Shown: positions 44,795 through 53,994, counted from the first letter of the stretch. The stretch: 64,000 nucleotides of DNA from Bacteroidales bacterium (GCA_022648685.1 JALCMW010000001.1:248001-312000); one strand, 5' to 3'. Notes: generated from the letters alone by a model not told the origin. Numbers and translations are program-made.

Positions 44795-46126
44795 TCAGTC
44801 TGTGCTTTTTATTATGTTACGGGCGACGGAAATCCTTTCAAGGCAATAATCCCTGAAAGACTGCCAGGAATAATAAGGAGCGATATCGGAATCGATCGGA
44901 AGGACAACGTTTTTCTCGTTATACATAAGCCTGACGATTATATCATCGGAATTCTTCCCCTTCCTGTAGAAAATCAGCTGCAGATTCGACGCCATCGGAA
45001 CTCTGTAATCCTGCCAGACATCCTTGACAAGTTCGGGATCGGATACGGATTCGTCCCATCCTCTGATGCCCAGCAATGCCATCATGTTCATGATAGTAAT
45101 GTCATGACCGAAACGAAGTCGCGCTGAACAATCACCTGAAGCAATATCTGTATCAGCTTTTTTTATGATATCATCAAGCAGAGTCCATGAAAAAGCCCAC
45201 TGGCGGCCTTTCTGTCTGCCATCGGGACCTTTTGAAACATAATAAAGATAATTGTCGGATTCCCAGATTCCGCACAGTTCGTTGAACGGGAAGATATATG
45301 TGAGATCCACTCCGTTTCCGATACAGGACATACTTGCGGCAATATAATAAAGATAATATTCCAAAGTATACGGATTGCCGAATTTCTTTACATATGAAGG
45401 GTCGGTAAACAAGCCCGCAAAGACCGTTTCGGGATGCATCTTTTCTTTTTCAAAAGCCTTCATATCCCTGTTCCAGACGGCATGCGAATTCCTGAGCCCG
45501 GCCTCGCTTCCTTTTACATCAGGATTGTAAGATGAAGTGGGATTCATAAAGTACATATCCGAATACGACGCATTCCTTGTAAAGACAAGAGAAGGATTCT
45601 TTATTTTAAGTCCGTCACAAAAAGATGACATGGTCATGATGCATCTCGTAACATAAGTAGCACTGGCGATGACTTTTGCCTTCCCCCTGAAAACCTGAGG
45701 GTAATTGTCGAACATTCTTGATGCCAACAGGTACTCCTCTTCAGCACCTACGCTTGTAAGATCGCCATTCCGATATTTGACAGAAGGAAAAACGGCAGCG
45801 TATTTTTTATAGAATTCTTCACCTTTTTCCGTAAGGATGCCCGCCGAATGAGCCTTGGAGAATAACTCCATTATTTTCGGATAAGCGGATCCGCTTGACG
45901 CAAACCTTGCGCCATGTCTGCCGAAATGGCTTATGTAGAATGGCTTGTAACCCTTAGGGGCAATCGGAGATACGGGAGTGTCGAAATGATATACATCACA
46001 GACTCCCCATGCTTTGGAAGTATCGGAACGAATTTCTTCGTAAGCTTTTTGCGAAAAAGCCGGAATGCCGGATAAAAAAAGCGAAACTGAAAATAAAAAT
46101 GCTTTTAAGAAACTCTTCGGAGACAT
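44795..46126 (-). CDS. Histidine-type phosphatase, exported
   Basis: The 443-residue protein has a signal peptide (cleavage near IPAFSQK) and is paralogous to the N-terminal half of the fusion gene next door. Shared blocks include PKGYKPFYISHFGRHGARF against PKGYKPFYICYYGRHGARY, YNEKNVVLPI against LNEKNLHLPV, and the SFCDG/SFIEG helix. RHGAR is at residues 70-74 and the acid motif is FGHDITIM. Members include phytase-like and MINPP-like enzymes, so inositol phosphates are possible substrates. It begins six bases after lacI, so it is the first enzyme under LacI control. The 56-bp gap to the fusion gene holds no terminator. Confidence 0.88.
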   Translation of the reverse strand: MSPKSFLKAFLFSVSLFLSGIPAFSQKAYEEIRSDTSKAWGVCDVYHFDTPVSPIAPKGYKPFYISHFGRHGARFASSGSAYPKIMELFSKAHSAGILTEKGEEFYKKYAAVFPSVKYRNGDLTSVGAEEEYLLASRMFDNYPQVFRGKAKVIASATYVTRCIMTMSSFCDGLKIKNPSLVFTRNASYSDMYFMNPTSSYNPDVKGSEAGLRNSHAVWNRDMKAFEKEKMHPETVFAGLFTDPSYVKKFGNPYTLEYYLYYIAASMSCIGNGVDLTYIFPFNELCGIWESDNYLYYVSKGPDGRQKGRQWAFSWTLLDDIIKKADTDIASGDCSARLRFGHDITIMNMMALLGIRGWDESVSDPELVKDVWQDYRVPMASNLQLIFYRKGKNSDDIIVRLMYNEKNVVLPIDSDIAPYYSWQSFRDYCLERISVARNIIKSTD

Positions 46127-46132
46127 ATCTGA

Positions 46133-47137
46133 TTATTCACCAAATAATTTTGCCTGAAGCATGACATCTTTCCCTTCTTTTTTTCCGGCTATCATATTCA
46201 GAAGAACCTCAACCGCTTTCTCTCCTATTTCGCGAACCGGCTGCACAATATGTGCTACAGGAGGTTCGTTTATCTCATAGACATCGCTTTCATCGAAACA
46301 AACGAAATCCATATCATCGGGATATTTTATCCCCAAAGAATTCAAAGCCTTGAATCCGGCGACGGAAAGACTCTTTGTAGGAAGGATGAAAGCATCGACT
46401 CCTCGTTTCACCGCATCTTTGAATATGTTTACAACATCATTTCCGACATTGTCATAAGAAGCGCAGCGAACATTTGCCAAAGAGCCGAGACCTGCTTTTT
46501 TCATTGCATTCATATATCCTTTCTCCCTGTCGGAGAAACTTGAGATTCCCAGGTCGTATGAAACCATCTCTATCTTTTTGTGTCCTTTTCCTATAAGGTA
46601 TTCGGCAGCCATGCAGCCAGAATTCACATTATCCACCATTACCCGTCCGAAAGCATCACCTTTGACATCCCTGTCTATAAGAACAGTAGGAGTATTCGTA
46701 TCGAGAACTCTCTGAAGGACATTTTCACTTCCGGGACTAGGAGCCACGATCAAGCCTTCCACATTATACCCGAAAATGGTATCGATAAGTTTGTCCATTT
46801 TTTCGGCTTTTTCATCCGAACTGGCCATAATCACGGTATAATCGGAAACGTATGCCGTATTTTCTATATAACGGCAGATTTCCGCAAAGAACGGATTCGC
46901 GATATCGGAAGTAATGACGGCAAGCGTCTTAGACCGCCCGCTCCTCAAGGAAGCAGCCGCTTGATTCCTTCTGTAACCCAGACGCCGGGCAACTTCCAAC
47001 ACCCGCTTGGCCGTATCCTTGTTTACACAGCAGTCCAGTTGTCCGTTTTCGTCTCTTTTGGCATTCATTACAAAAGAAACAAGAGTAATTGAGACCCCTG
47101 CCTCCCTGGCGACGTCTCTGATCGTGATTTTTTTCAT
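46133..47137 (-). CDS. LacI-family transcriptional regulator
   Basis: The 334-residue protein has an N-terminal helix-turn-helix (ITIRDVAREAGVSITLVSFVMN), the hinge helix region (NQAAASLRSGRSKTLAVI) and a periplasmic-binding-protein-like sensor domain (IANPFFAEICRYIENTA onwards). Compared with typical LacI proteins the HTH has a small insert (AKRDENGQLDCCVNKDTAKR). It is the first gene of the operon with two phosphatases and GHL10, and a palindrome lies over its promoter region, so autoregulated substrate-responsive repression or activation is likely. The effector is unknown. Confidence 0.92.
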   Translation of the reverse strand: MKKITIRDVAREAGVSITLVSFVMNAKRDENGQLDCCVNKDTAKRVLEVARRLGYRRNQAAASLRSGRSKTLAVITSDIANPFFAEICRYIENTAYVSDYTVIMASSDEKAEKMDKLIDTIFGYNVEGLIVAPSPGSENVLQRVLDTNTPTVLIDRDVKGDAFGRVMVDNVNSGCMAAEYLIGKGHKKIEMVSYDLGISSFSDREKGYMNAMKKAGLGSLANVRCASYDNVGNDVVNIFKDAVKRGVDAFILPTKSLSVAGFKALNSLGIKYPDDMDFVCFDESDVYEINEPPVAHIVQPVREIGEKAVEVLLNMIAGKKEGKDVMLQAKLFGE

Positions 47138-47178
47138 AACAGGCTTCCTTAATTTTTTGTAAAGTTATAATTCTAATC

Positions 47179-47204
47179 AAATAAAGCAAAATTTTGTTTT
47201 ATTT
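47179..47204. promoter_or_regulatory. 26-bp palindrome, candidate LacI operator
   Basis: AAATAAAGCAAAA followed by TTTTGTTTTATTT is an inverted repeat with one mismatch in 13 positions per arm, centred 54 bases upstream of the lacI start. It overlaps a near-consensus -7 element on the minus strand (TTTATTTG, complement at 47178-47185). The position is what an autoregulatory operator would have. Confidence 0.5.
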
Positions 47205-47228
47205 ATTACTTTTTTTTCACAAATAAAA

Positions 47229-47254
47229 TCCGGCGCGATACAAATCGAACCGGA
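47229..47254 (-). terminator. Rho-independent terminator of hppA
   Basis: On the minus strand, TCCGG-tt-CGAT-ttgt-ATCG-cg-CCGGA is followed by TTTTATTTG, about 33 bases past the hppA stop. It separates hppA from the lacI promoter. Confidence 0.75.
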
Positions 47255-47286
47255 CTTATTCCAATTAGTATTCAAATTGTTTTTGT

Positions 47287-49476
47287 TTAACCATGGATAA
47301 GGACCGTCAAACCGGCCATTACTATAGAAACCATACTCATTAATTTTATAAGGATATTAAGCGAAGGTCCTGACGTATCCTTGAAAGGATCTCCGACCGT
47401 ATCTCCGACGATCGTGGCTTTGTGGCACTCGGAATTTTTTCCTCCGAAATGACCGTCTTCAACATATTTCTTGGCATTGTCCCATGCTCCTCCCGAATTA
47501 GCCAGAAATATAGCAAGGACGAAACCTGCACCGAGACCGCCTGTAAGAAGACCTATCACACCAGCCTCCCCCAGTATTACACCGACAAGGATAGGGGCGA
47601 TTATCGCAAGCAACGAAGGGAAGACCATTTCATGCTGGGCTGCTTTTGTGGATATTTCAACACATCTGGCATAATCGGGACGCTGTTTTCCTTCGAGGAT
47701 ACCCGCAATTTCCCTGAATTGCCTGCGGACTTCGGTAACCATTTTCTGAGCTGCACGCCCTACAGCATTCATAGTCAAGCCACAGAAAAGGAAAGCCATC
47801 ATGGCTCCTATGAAGATACCGGCCAAGACACGCGGATTCATCAGATTCAATTGATAATAGTCAACCATATCAGGAATCGAAGCTGTTGTTACGTCTACGA
47901 TTCTGTCGCCTATATGCAAAGCCGTGGTGCCTATGCGGACAAGTCCTATCTTGATTTCCTCAATGTAGGAAGCCAAAAGTGCAAGTGCGGTAAGAGCAGC
48001 GGAACCGATGGCGAAACCTTTTCCGGTAGCCGCGGTAGTATTTCCGAGAGCATCGAGAATATCCGTACTTTCCCTGACCTTGGGATCCAGTTCGCTCATC
48101 TGGGCATTTCCGCCGGCATTATCGGCAATCGGACCGTAAGCATCGGTAGCCAACGTAATACCTAAAGTGGAAAGCATTCCGACCGCAGCGATACTTATAC
48201 CATACAGACCGTAACTTATATTTGCAGGATCGAATGTAAATCCGGCGGCACAGAAATATGACATGATTATCGCCACGGCTATTGTGATAACAGGAATGGC
48301 CGTAGATATCATACCCAGACCGACACCGCCTATTATCACTGTGGCGGACCCTGTCTGGGAACTTTCCGCAAGCTTCTGGGTAGGTTTATAAGAATGGGAT
48401 GTATAATACTCGGTTACTTTTCCTATGATTACTCCGGCAGCCAATCCGGATATTACAGACAGCGAAAGCTGCCACCAGTTGTCGAAACCCAGGACATAAA
48501 AAATAGCGAAAGTAATTACGCCGATAAGGCACGCACTCAGATTGGTACCGATACTCAGAGATTTAAGCAATTGTTTCAAGCCTGCGCCTTCCCTTGTTCT
48601 GACAGAAAATATTCCTATTATGGAAAGAACCACACCGATTGCAGCAATACACATCGGAGCAAGAATAGCTTTGGTCTGTCCGTCGGGATCACCGAAAAAG
48701 GCGGAAGCACCGAGAGCCATGGTTGCAAGTATGGATCCGCAGTAAGATTCGTAAAGATCGGCTCCCATTCCTGCCACATCACCCACATTGTCACCCACAT
48801 TGTCTGCAATGGTAGCAGGATTCCTGGGGTCATCTTCGGGAATTTCAGCTTCGACCTTACCTACCAGATCGGCACCGACATCGGCTGCTTTGGTATAGAT
48901 TCCACCTCCGACACGGGCAAAAAGGGCCTGTGTCGAAGCACCCATTCCGAAAGTAAGCATAGTAGTTGTGATAGTAACCAATATCTGGCTTTCGGAAGGA
49001 CCGGTAATAAAAATATTAAGAATTATATACCATATGGATATATCCAAAAGACCGAGGCCTACCACCGTAAGACCCATGACCGCTCCCGAACGGAACGCAA
49101 GTTTCAAACCGGAATTCAGCGATTTCGAAACGGCATTTGCAGTCCTTGCGGAAGCATATGTTGCGGTTTTCATTCCTATGAAACCGGCAAGGCCTGAAAA
49201 GAAACCTCCTGTAAGAAAAGCGAAGGGAACCCATGGATTCTGAATATGGAACCCGTAGGCCAATATTGCAAAAAACACGGCCAAAGCGATAAATACAATG
49301 GTCACAACTTTGTACTGTTGTTTCAGATACGCCATCGCCCCGTCCCTTACATATTGGGCGATCTCTTTCATCGTAACTGTGCCTTCGCTCTCCCTCATCA
49401 TCCGATGGAAAAAAAACCATGCGAAAAACAGCGCGATTACTGACGCTGCCGGCACGATGTAGAATAGAAAATTCAT
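47287..49476 (-). CDS. hppA: Membrane-bound ion-translocating pyrophosphatase
   Basis: A 729-residue, about 16-helix membrane protein that couples pyrophosphate hydrolysis to ion export. The pyrophosphate-binding loop [31 protein letters not shown] spans an acidic cluster; further acidic motifs are [10 protein letters not shown] and [14 protein letters not shown] near the C terminus. The [10 protein letters not shown] segment carries Ala and Gly where K+-independent enzymes have Lys and Thr, so a K+-dependent type is expected. Bacteroides relatives pump Na+ and H+; which ion this one moves cannot be decided by eye. Monocistronic with own promoter and terminator. Confidence 0.95.
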   Translation of the reverse strand: MNFLFYIVPAASVIALFFAWFFFHRMMRESEGTVTMKEIAQYVRDGAMAYLKQQYKVVTIVFIALAVFFAILAYGFHIQNPWVPFAFLTGGFFSGLAGFIGMKTATYASARTANAVSKSLNSGLKLAFRSGAVMGLTVVGLGLLDISIWYIILNIFITGPSESQILVTITTTMLTFGMGASTQALFARVGGGIYTKAADVGADLVGKVEAEIPEDDPRNPATIADNVGDNVGDVAGMGADLYESYCGSILATMALGASAFFGDPDGQTKAILAPMCIAAIGVVLSIIGIFSVRTREGAGLKQLLKSLSIGTNLSACLIGVITFAIFYVLGFDNWWQLSLSVISGLAAGVIIGKVTEYYTSHSYKPTQKLAESSQTGSATVIIGGVGLGMISTAIPVITIAVAIIMSYFCAAGFTFDPANISYGLYGISIAAVGMLSTLGITLATDAYGPIADNAGGNAQMSELDPKVRESTDILDALGNTTAATGKGFAIGSAALTALALLASYIEEIKIGLVRIGTTALHIGDRIVDVTTASIPDMVDYYQLNLMNPRVLAGIFIGAMMAFLFCGLTMNAVGRAAQKMVTEVRRQFREIAGILEGKQRPDYARCVEISTKAAQHEMVFPSLLAIIAPILVGVILGEAGVIGLLTGGLGAGFVLAIFLANSGGAWDNAKKYVEDGHFGGKNSECHKATIVGDTVGDPFKDTSGPSLNILIKLMSMVSIVMAGLTVLIHG

Positions 49477-49554
49477 AATTTATTCTTTAATTATTAAACG
49501 AAATTAGTAGAAACGTTTTAATATTTCGCAACAAAAGCCATAGGTTTCATTTGA

Positions 49555-49562
49555 CAAATATA
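49555..49562 (-). promoter_or_regulatory. TAnnTTTG promoter element of hppA
   Basis: The minus strand reads TATATTTG, a consensus -7 element, 79 bases upstream of the hppA ATG. Confidence 0.5.
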
Positions 49563-49683
49563 AGAATTAATTCGCATTTGTACTACAAAAAATTTCAAAA
49601 AGATGCCGCAGACAACACTTTGATGCCGGTCGCAGACTTTACCTGACTCATTAAAACAATTGATTCAAAATGAAATAAAGAAA

Positions 49684-49716
49684 GCCGCCGCGAACAACCA
49701 ACATATTCGCGGCGGC
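49684..49716 (-). terminator. Orphan rho-independent terminator of the relic gene
   Basis: A perfect 11-bp stem (GCCGCCGCGAA/TTCGCGGCGGC) with an 11-base loop is followed on the minus strand by TTTCTTTATTTC. It lies 20 bases past the stop codon of the relic open frame and belongs to no intact gene. Confidence 0.7.
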
Positions 49717-49736
49717 AGTTACAAAGATAACAAAAA

Positions 49737-49865
49737 CTATTTCAGAACAGGATAAGTATCAGATCCCGTCCATGTTTTCAAAGTTACATCAGGTTTCGCA
49801 AGATAATGAAGATTGCCAAAAAGGTTGCCAAAAAGGTTGCCAAAAAGGTTGCCAAAGCCATATAA
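49737..49865 (-). pseudogene. Relic 3' end of a minus-strand gene
   Basis: Read on the minus strand, an open frame of 42 codons ends in TAG at 49737 and has a protein-like sequence (GNLHYLAKPDVTLKTWTGSD..., ending TYPVLK). It has no in-frame ATG, GTG or TTG start and is closed upstream by a stop at 49866-49868. The 12-bp tandem repeat here encodes GNLF tetrapeptides in the same frame. It keeps a terminator just downstream. I read it as the leftover C terminus of a gene whose body was lost when the present SGNH gene neighbourhood formed. The original family is not recognisable. Confidence 0.5.
49813..49857. repeat. 12-bp tandem repeat (about 3.75 copies)
   Basis: TTGCCAAAAAGG is repeated three times perfectly (49813-49848), followed by a partial fourth copy (TTGCCAAAG). 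In the minus frame it encodes Gly-Asn-Leu-Phe repeats within the relic; in the plus frame it encodes Pro-Lys-Arg-Leu. Copy number could vary between strains by slippage. Confidence 0.9.
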
Positions 49866-49890
49866 TTATGACCGTTTAGAGGATTATTGC

Positions 49891-49898
49891 TACATTTG
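49891..49898 (+). promoter_or_regulatory. TAnnTTTG promoter element of the SGNH hydrolase gene
   Basis: TACATTTG matches the -7 element, 19 bases ahead of the ATG at 49918, leaving a short leader. It supports the 49918 start, since longer frames would begin upstream of the promoter. Confidence 0.6.
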
Positions 49899-49917
49899 TC
49901 GGGAAAATTCAAAAAAC

Positions 49918-51045
49918 ATGAAAAGATTGATATCATTATCGGCTGCCGTAATACTTGCGACGGTAATGCCGTTGCTTTATGCGCAGGACAAAACGGCCGG
50001 CGGACATGAAACCGTATATACCGATGCTTCGGAATTTCCGGTTTACGGAAAAGCGTTCAGGCAGTCGGCCTCCGACACAAGCAGATATCAAAGACTTCCA
50101 CAATCTTACGAAAAAATATCAAGGAAACCGGTGTGGGGACTCGGACTGAATTCAGCCGGATTATACATAAGATTCAAATCCAATTCCACTTCAATACATG
50201 CAAGATGGGAATCCACATTCGGAAATGCAATGAACCACATGACAGATACCGGAATACGAGGACTGGATCTTTATACACTGGAAAACGGGAAATGGCAATT
50301 CGTCAGAAGCGCCAGACCTGAGAAGGGTAAAAAATCGGATGTCCTCATAATCGGCAACATGAAGCCCGCCATGAGGGAATATATGTTGTATTTATCTCTT
50401 TACGACGGAGTAATGACCATGGAAATAGGAACAGACAAAGGTTCCCTGATAGAAAAACCGTCTGCAGCCAGTCCATCGACTGAAAGGCCGGTGGTAATGT
50501 ATGGGACAAGCATACTCCAGGGGGGATGTGCAAGCAGACCTGGAATGGCTTTTACAAATATATTGGGCAGAAGACTGGACAGGGAAGTCATAAATCTGGG
50601 ATTCAGCGGGAATGCGCTTCTCGATTATGAGATAGCAGATCTTATGGCCTCGGTCAAAGATCCGGGGGTATATGTCCTTGACTATGTTCCGAACGCTTCC
50701 GCTTCCCAAATCAGCGAACGGGGAGAAAAGTTCTTCAGAATAATACGCGACGCACATCCGGGAGTTCCGGTGATTTTTCTTGAAGATCCAATATTTCCTT
50801 TCTCTCATTTCGATACCTCAATCGCAGAAGAAATCTCAAAAAAGAATGCAGCACAGGAAGCTCTGTTCAAGAAACTGAAAGATTCCGGAGAGAAAAACAT
50901 ATATTTTCTCGGATCAGCTAAAGAAATAGGAAATGACGAAGAAGCTACGGTCGACGGGATCCATTTCACAGATCTGGGCATGATGAGATATACCGATTTC
51001 ATACTGCCCGTGTTGCGAAAAGCGCTTAAAAGCAGCAAAAGATAA
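49918..51045 (+). CDS. SGNH/GDSL-family hydrolase, exported
   Basis: A 375-residue secreted protein with a signal peptide (MKRLISLSAAVILATVMPLLYA). Residues about 30-165 form an N-terminal beta-sandwich domain common in Bacteroidota SGNH proteins. The esterase domain follows, with nucleophile Ser in YGTSILQGG, the oxyanion segment INLGFSGNALLD, and the Asp/His pair in DGIHFTDLG. Such proteins often deacylate glycans. The frame is open 35 codons upstream through the 12-bp repeat, but that stretch is not coding for a signal peptide. It converges on paralogue B of the GH130 locus (15-bp gap). Confidence 0.88.
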   Translation: MKRLISLSAAVILATVMPLLYAQDKTAGGHETVYTDASEFPVYGKAFRQSASDTSRYQRLPQSYEKISRKPVWGLGLNSAGLYIRFKSNSTSIHARWESTFGNAMNHMTDTGIRGLDLYTLENGKWQFVRSARPEKGKKSDVLIIGNMKPAMREYMLYLSLYDGVMTMEIGTDKGSLIEKPSAASPSTERPVVMYGTSILQGGCASRPGMAFTNILGRRLDREVINLGFSGNALLDYEIADLMASVKDPGVYVLDYVPNASASQISERGEKFFRIIRDAHPGVPVIFLEDPIFPFSHFDTSIAEEISKKNAAQEALFKKLKDSGEKNIYFLGSAKEIGNDEEATVDGIHFTDLGMMRYTDFILPVLRKALKSSKR

Positions 51046-51060
51046 GACTGCCGGCCGATA

Positions 51061-52794
51061 TTAATAATAGGCTATCACGTTGGAATTTTCGTCGATGATC
51101 TTCCCGTCATTTTCAGAAAGTACGGTACCTGAAGGCAATTCGACAATCACCCTTGCACTTTTACCCAACATATCGAAAGGACATTCTTTATCGGCATTTT
51201 TGACCATATAAGATCTCGATACTATGTCGAAGAGATCGAATTTACCCGAAGCTGAAGATTGATATGTCACGGATTCGGTTGTTCCGTACGGATTATAATA
51301 GAGATATTCCGGATACTGCCGGCTGGCGTAGAAATCGGTAGCATTGCAATCGAGCCGGAGTATGCCTTCCACATTCGTCTTTTTCACAATTGCGCCGAAG
51401 ATACCGACAGGAGATGTGCTGTAAAGACTGAACATGGTGCTTGTTGGATTGTCCGGAGTCCAGGTAGGGCCGTCACCTTCCGCTACGGGGGAGACACCGG
51501 AAAGCGAAGCTTTTCCATATCTGTCACTGCATCTCAGCCCCTCGTAAGCAATGTTGTTATCGGTAAGGTCCTTCAATCCGGGAGCATATTGATGGGCATC
51601 GTCAATATTCCCGGGATAGAAAAGCCTGGATGCACTGGCATTGTTGAGCATCCATTTGCCTATCTCAAGAGCAAATTGCGGTTGGTATTTGACTAATGGG
51701 ACAAGAGGCCACGCCATTTCAAAACTATTCATAAGGAAGGCATAACCTCCCCCGTCGGTGGTACTTCCCTGGAGTCCGCTTACATCATAACTTCCCCATG
51801 TTCCCGAGATCACTCCCCAGCCTTTTCTTCCGCTGGATGACTGACAGCCCGTGAAAATCCAGTTCAGCATACGTTTCACATCATAGTCTTTTCCTTCGGC
51901 CGCATTGAGATATGCCGCGGTATATGCTCCGAACGGAAGGAGGATTTCATAGAAACGGCTTTCTTTCTGGGAGTCCAATACTTTTATCGCATTCTCGCAA
52001 TGCTGCAGATATGAAGCATCGCCGAATTTGCGGTATGCACACAAAAGGACATAACCCTGTCCCCCTGCCGCATCCTGCTGAAACGGGATACCGGTAGCCA
52101 CCCCTTTCATTTCACTAAAATTGAAATATGAATAATCATAACTTGATCCCAGCACTTCATCTGCACGCGCAAACTGGTCGGCAATGCTCTTCTGGATGTC
52201 ATCTGCTCCGGAAACTCCAGGGAAAACATCACAGACGCCGTAATAAAGGATATTTGGAAGGACATTATACCACCAGTCGGAAGCATATCCGGAAGTGTTG
52301 TTAAGCATTATCTTCCAACCGTTTGAAACGGCATAATAATTCTGAAGCATCTTCGGATAGTCATATCCGTCCTGATTCGTTTTGTCAATGCCGGCAAGGC
52401 CTCCGCCCAATACCGCGGCGATCGTATTTATTGCTTCGTGGTTACCTCCTCCTGAATTTGACGGTCCCTGTCTGGAATCACCTACAGTAGTATAAAGGCC
52501 GAATGTTTCCTGTGAAATATTCTTTCCGGTTTTGTCGGACCAGATCAAAGGTCCCACAGAAGTACTCCTATTCCTGTCAAAAACATAAGAATCATATTCC
52601 CTGGCCTTTTCTTCCCAGTCTATCATATCATATGTAGCCGGGATATCGGGCATCATATCTATCTTGGTTACGGATTCCTGGGTTATTACATTCCCGAAAA
52701 ACCAGATATTATCCCGGGTTTTCGAGGAATCGGTATTGCAAGAGACAGTAAAAGGCAGGATAACTGCCAAAGAAAGAAATTCATATGAGTTCAT
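51061..52794 (-). CDS. Uncharacterised secreted protein, paralogue B (probable alpha/alpha-toroid enzyme)
   Basis: A 577-residue lipoprotein (lipobox PFTVSCNTD). It is a close paralogue of the gene at 58513-60249 throughout. Shared blocks include GIDKTNQDGYDY, DWWYNVLPNILYYGVCDVF, QQDAAGGQGYVLLCAYRKFGD, KESRFYEILLPFG, SGLQGSTTDGGGYAFLMNS and LRLDCNATDFYA. Repeating hydrophobic helices with aromatic residues suggest an (alpha/alpha) barrel like many glycosidases and lyases, and a beta-rich C terminus follows. I do not recognise a named family. Invariant acids that could be catalytic include the Glu in NHEAIN, the Asp in QQDAAGG and the Glu in KESRFYE. A terminator sits just upstream, so expression may be lower than the genes before it. 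Confidence 0.72.
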   Translation of the reverse strand: MNSYEFLSLAVILPFTVSCNTDSSKTRDNIWFFGNVITQESVTKIDMMPDIPATYDMIDWEEKAREYDSYVFDRNRSTSVGPLIWSDKTGKNISQETFGLYTTVGDSRQGPSNSGGGNHEAINTIAAVLGGGLAGIDKTNQDGYDYPKMLQNYYAVSNGWKIMLNNTSGYASDWWYNVLPNILYYGVCDVFPGVSGADDIQKSIADQFARADEVLGSSYDYSYFNFSEMKGVATGIPFQQDAAGGQGYVLLCAYRKFGDASYLQHCENAIKVLDSQKESRFYEILLPFGAYTAAYLNAAEGKDYDVKRMLNWIFTGCQSSSGRKGWGVISGTWGSYDVSGLQGSTTDGGGYAFLMNSFEMAWPLVPLVKYQPQFALEIGKWMLNNASASRLFYPGNIDDAHQYAPGLKDLTDNNIAYEGLRCSDRYGKASLSGVSPVAEGDGPTWTPDNPTSTMFSLYSTSPVGIFGAIVKKTNVEGILRLDCNATDFYASRQYPEYLYYNPYGTTESVTYQSSASGKFDLFDIVSRSYMVKNADKECPFDMLGKSARVIVELPSGTVLSENDGKIIDENSNVIAYY

Positions 52795-52822
52795 AACAGA
52801 TAATACCAGAGATTTTAAAAAA

Positions 52823-52852
52823 CCGGCGGAAGGAGAAAGTCCCTCCCGCCGG
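52823..52852 (-). terminator. Intra-operon terminator before paralogue B
   Basis: On the minus strand, CCGGCGG...CCGCCGG with additional internal pairing (AGGGA/TCCTT) is followed by TTTTTTAAAA. It lies 31 bases past the LamG stop and 29 bases ahead of paralogue B, so it should attenuate B relative to SusC, SusD and LamG. Confidence 0.8.
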
Positions 52853-52882
52853 AGAATTAATTAAAAAACCGTCAAAGTCAAA

Positions 52883-53950
52883 CTATTCGGCAGTTTCGTC
52901 CTTATAAAGTTTCGTAACCTGCCCTGCAGAAAGAGCGATATTGTAGACCTGCAGTTCGTCGATGGCTCCTATATAAGAATCCCATGCCTGCACGTCTTTG
53001 GAGAACCATGACCATGCAGAAGCTTCGGCATACGTGGTGCAGACACCTATCAAGAGAGGAAGTTTGGTAGAATACGAAGCTATGCTTCCCGTAAGGGCGG
53101 TATGCTCGGTGGCTGTCCATTCTTTTGTAAGCGAACCATTGATGTAGAAATCTACGGTTCCGGCAGTCAGATCCATGGAAACTACTACAAATGTCCACTG
53201 TTTGTTAGGAACGGAATTGTCCAGTTCGTTATCCATATCGGTACATCCCGTAGCTGTCTTAACGGTGAAGAAAGGCTTATTTTCGGTCTGGAGATTGAAT
53301 TTCCATGAATTCCAGTAATTGTAAGAAATAATATAATTTCCGGCACGTGTTGAATCAGGCCTTACCCAGCATGCCAATGAAAGTTTGCTTCCCTCAAGAG
53401 GAGCTGCTGAATAATCGCTGATCTCAATATGGGAACCATTGCTGAAATACATGGCTTTTCCTACTTTCCCATCAATGAAAGAAGGATAGTTGGTATTTGT
53501 TCCGAAAATTTCCGAAGGGCCCTTCTCAAGATTGGCGGTCCATTTGTATTTACCGGTAGTAGTCAGTGATGTACCGGTTCCCTCATCGAATGAAAGAGCG
53601 AAAGTCAAAGCATCGGCAGGAATGGCATCATAAGCGGACTCCGCAAAAGTCCCGGCTGCCACACGCAACTGTGCTATCAGATTGTTTACCGCTGCCTGAT
53701 TCAGGCTGCCGGAATCGGCTATAGCCGATTTTACTGAAGAAAGGGTCGTCTGGAAAGTTGTGATGGCGGTTTGGGGATACTCGGCAGTAGTAGCCGAATT
53801 CAGCACCGTCGTACAAGAATCCACAACGGAATTCAGGGTAGTCAGATCAACGGTAGTCTTATCGTCATCGCTACCGCCGCAGGAAGACAGACCGGCAACT
53901 ATGAAAAGAGCGGCTGCAACCAGCATTGAAATTTTTTTGAATTGTTTCAT
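52883..53950 (-). CDS. LamG/concanavalin-like surface glycan-binding lipoprotein
   Basis: A 355-residue lipoprotein (IVAGLSSCGGSDDDK). Residues about 30-110 form a helical FIVAR-like spacer rich in Thr, Ser and Ala. Residues about 115-350 are a LamG/concanavalin-A-like jelly roll, with LTFALSFDEGTGT, GKAMYFSNGSHIEISD, SKLSLACWVRPDS, WTFVVVSMDLTAGTVDFYING and IGAIDELQVYNIALSAGQV. By position after SusD it is the surface glycan-binding protein of the locus. Confidence 0.85.
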   Translation of the reverse strand: MKQFKKISMLVAAALFIVAGLSSCGGSDDDKTTVDLTTLNSVVDSCTTVLNSATTAEYPQTAITTFQTTLSSVKSAIADSGSLNQAAVNNLIAQLRVAAGTFAESAYDAIPADALTFALSFDEGTGTSLTTTGKYKWTANLEKGPSEIFGTNTNYPSFIDGKVGKAMYFSNGSHIEISDYSAAPLEGSKLSLACWVRPDSTRAGNYIISYNYWNSWKFNLQTENKPFFTVKTATGCTDMDNELDNSVPNKQWTFVVVSMDLTAGTVDFYINGSLTKEWTATEHTALTGSIASYSTKLPLLIGVCTTYAEASAWSWFSKDVQAWDSYIGAIDELQVYNIALSAGQVTKLYKDETAE

Positions 53951-53994
53951 GATTTTTAATAAAATGAATTGGTTAATATTAAAGTAAGTGTTTG

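Noticed and set aside
49813..49917. Upstream extension of the SGNH hydrolase with PKRL repeats
   Set aside because: It begins with a TTG inside the tandem repeat and lies upstream of the promoter element; the signal peptide begins at 49918.
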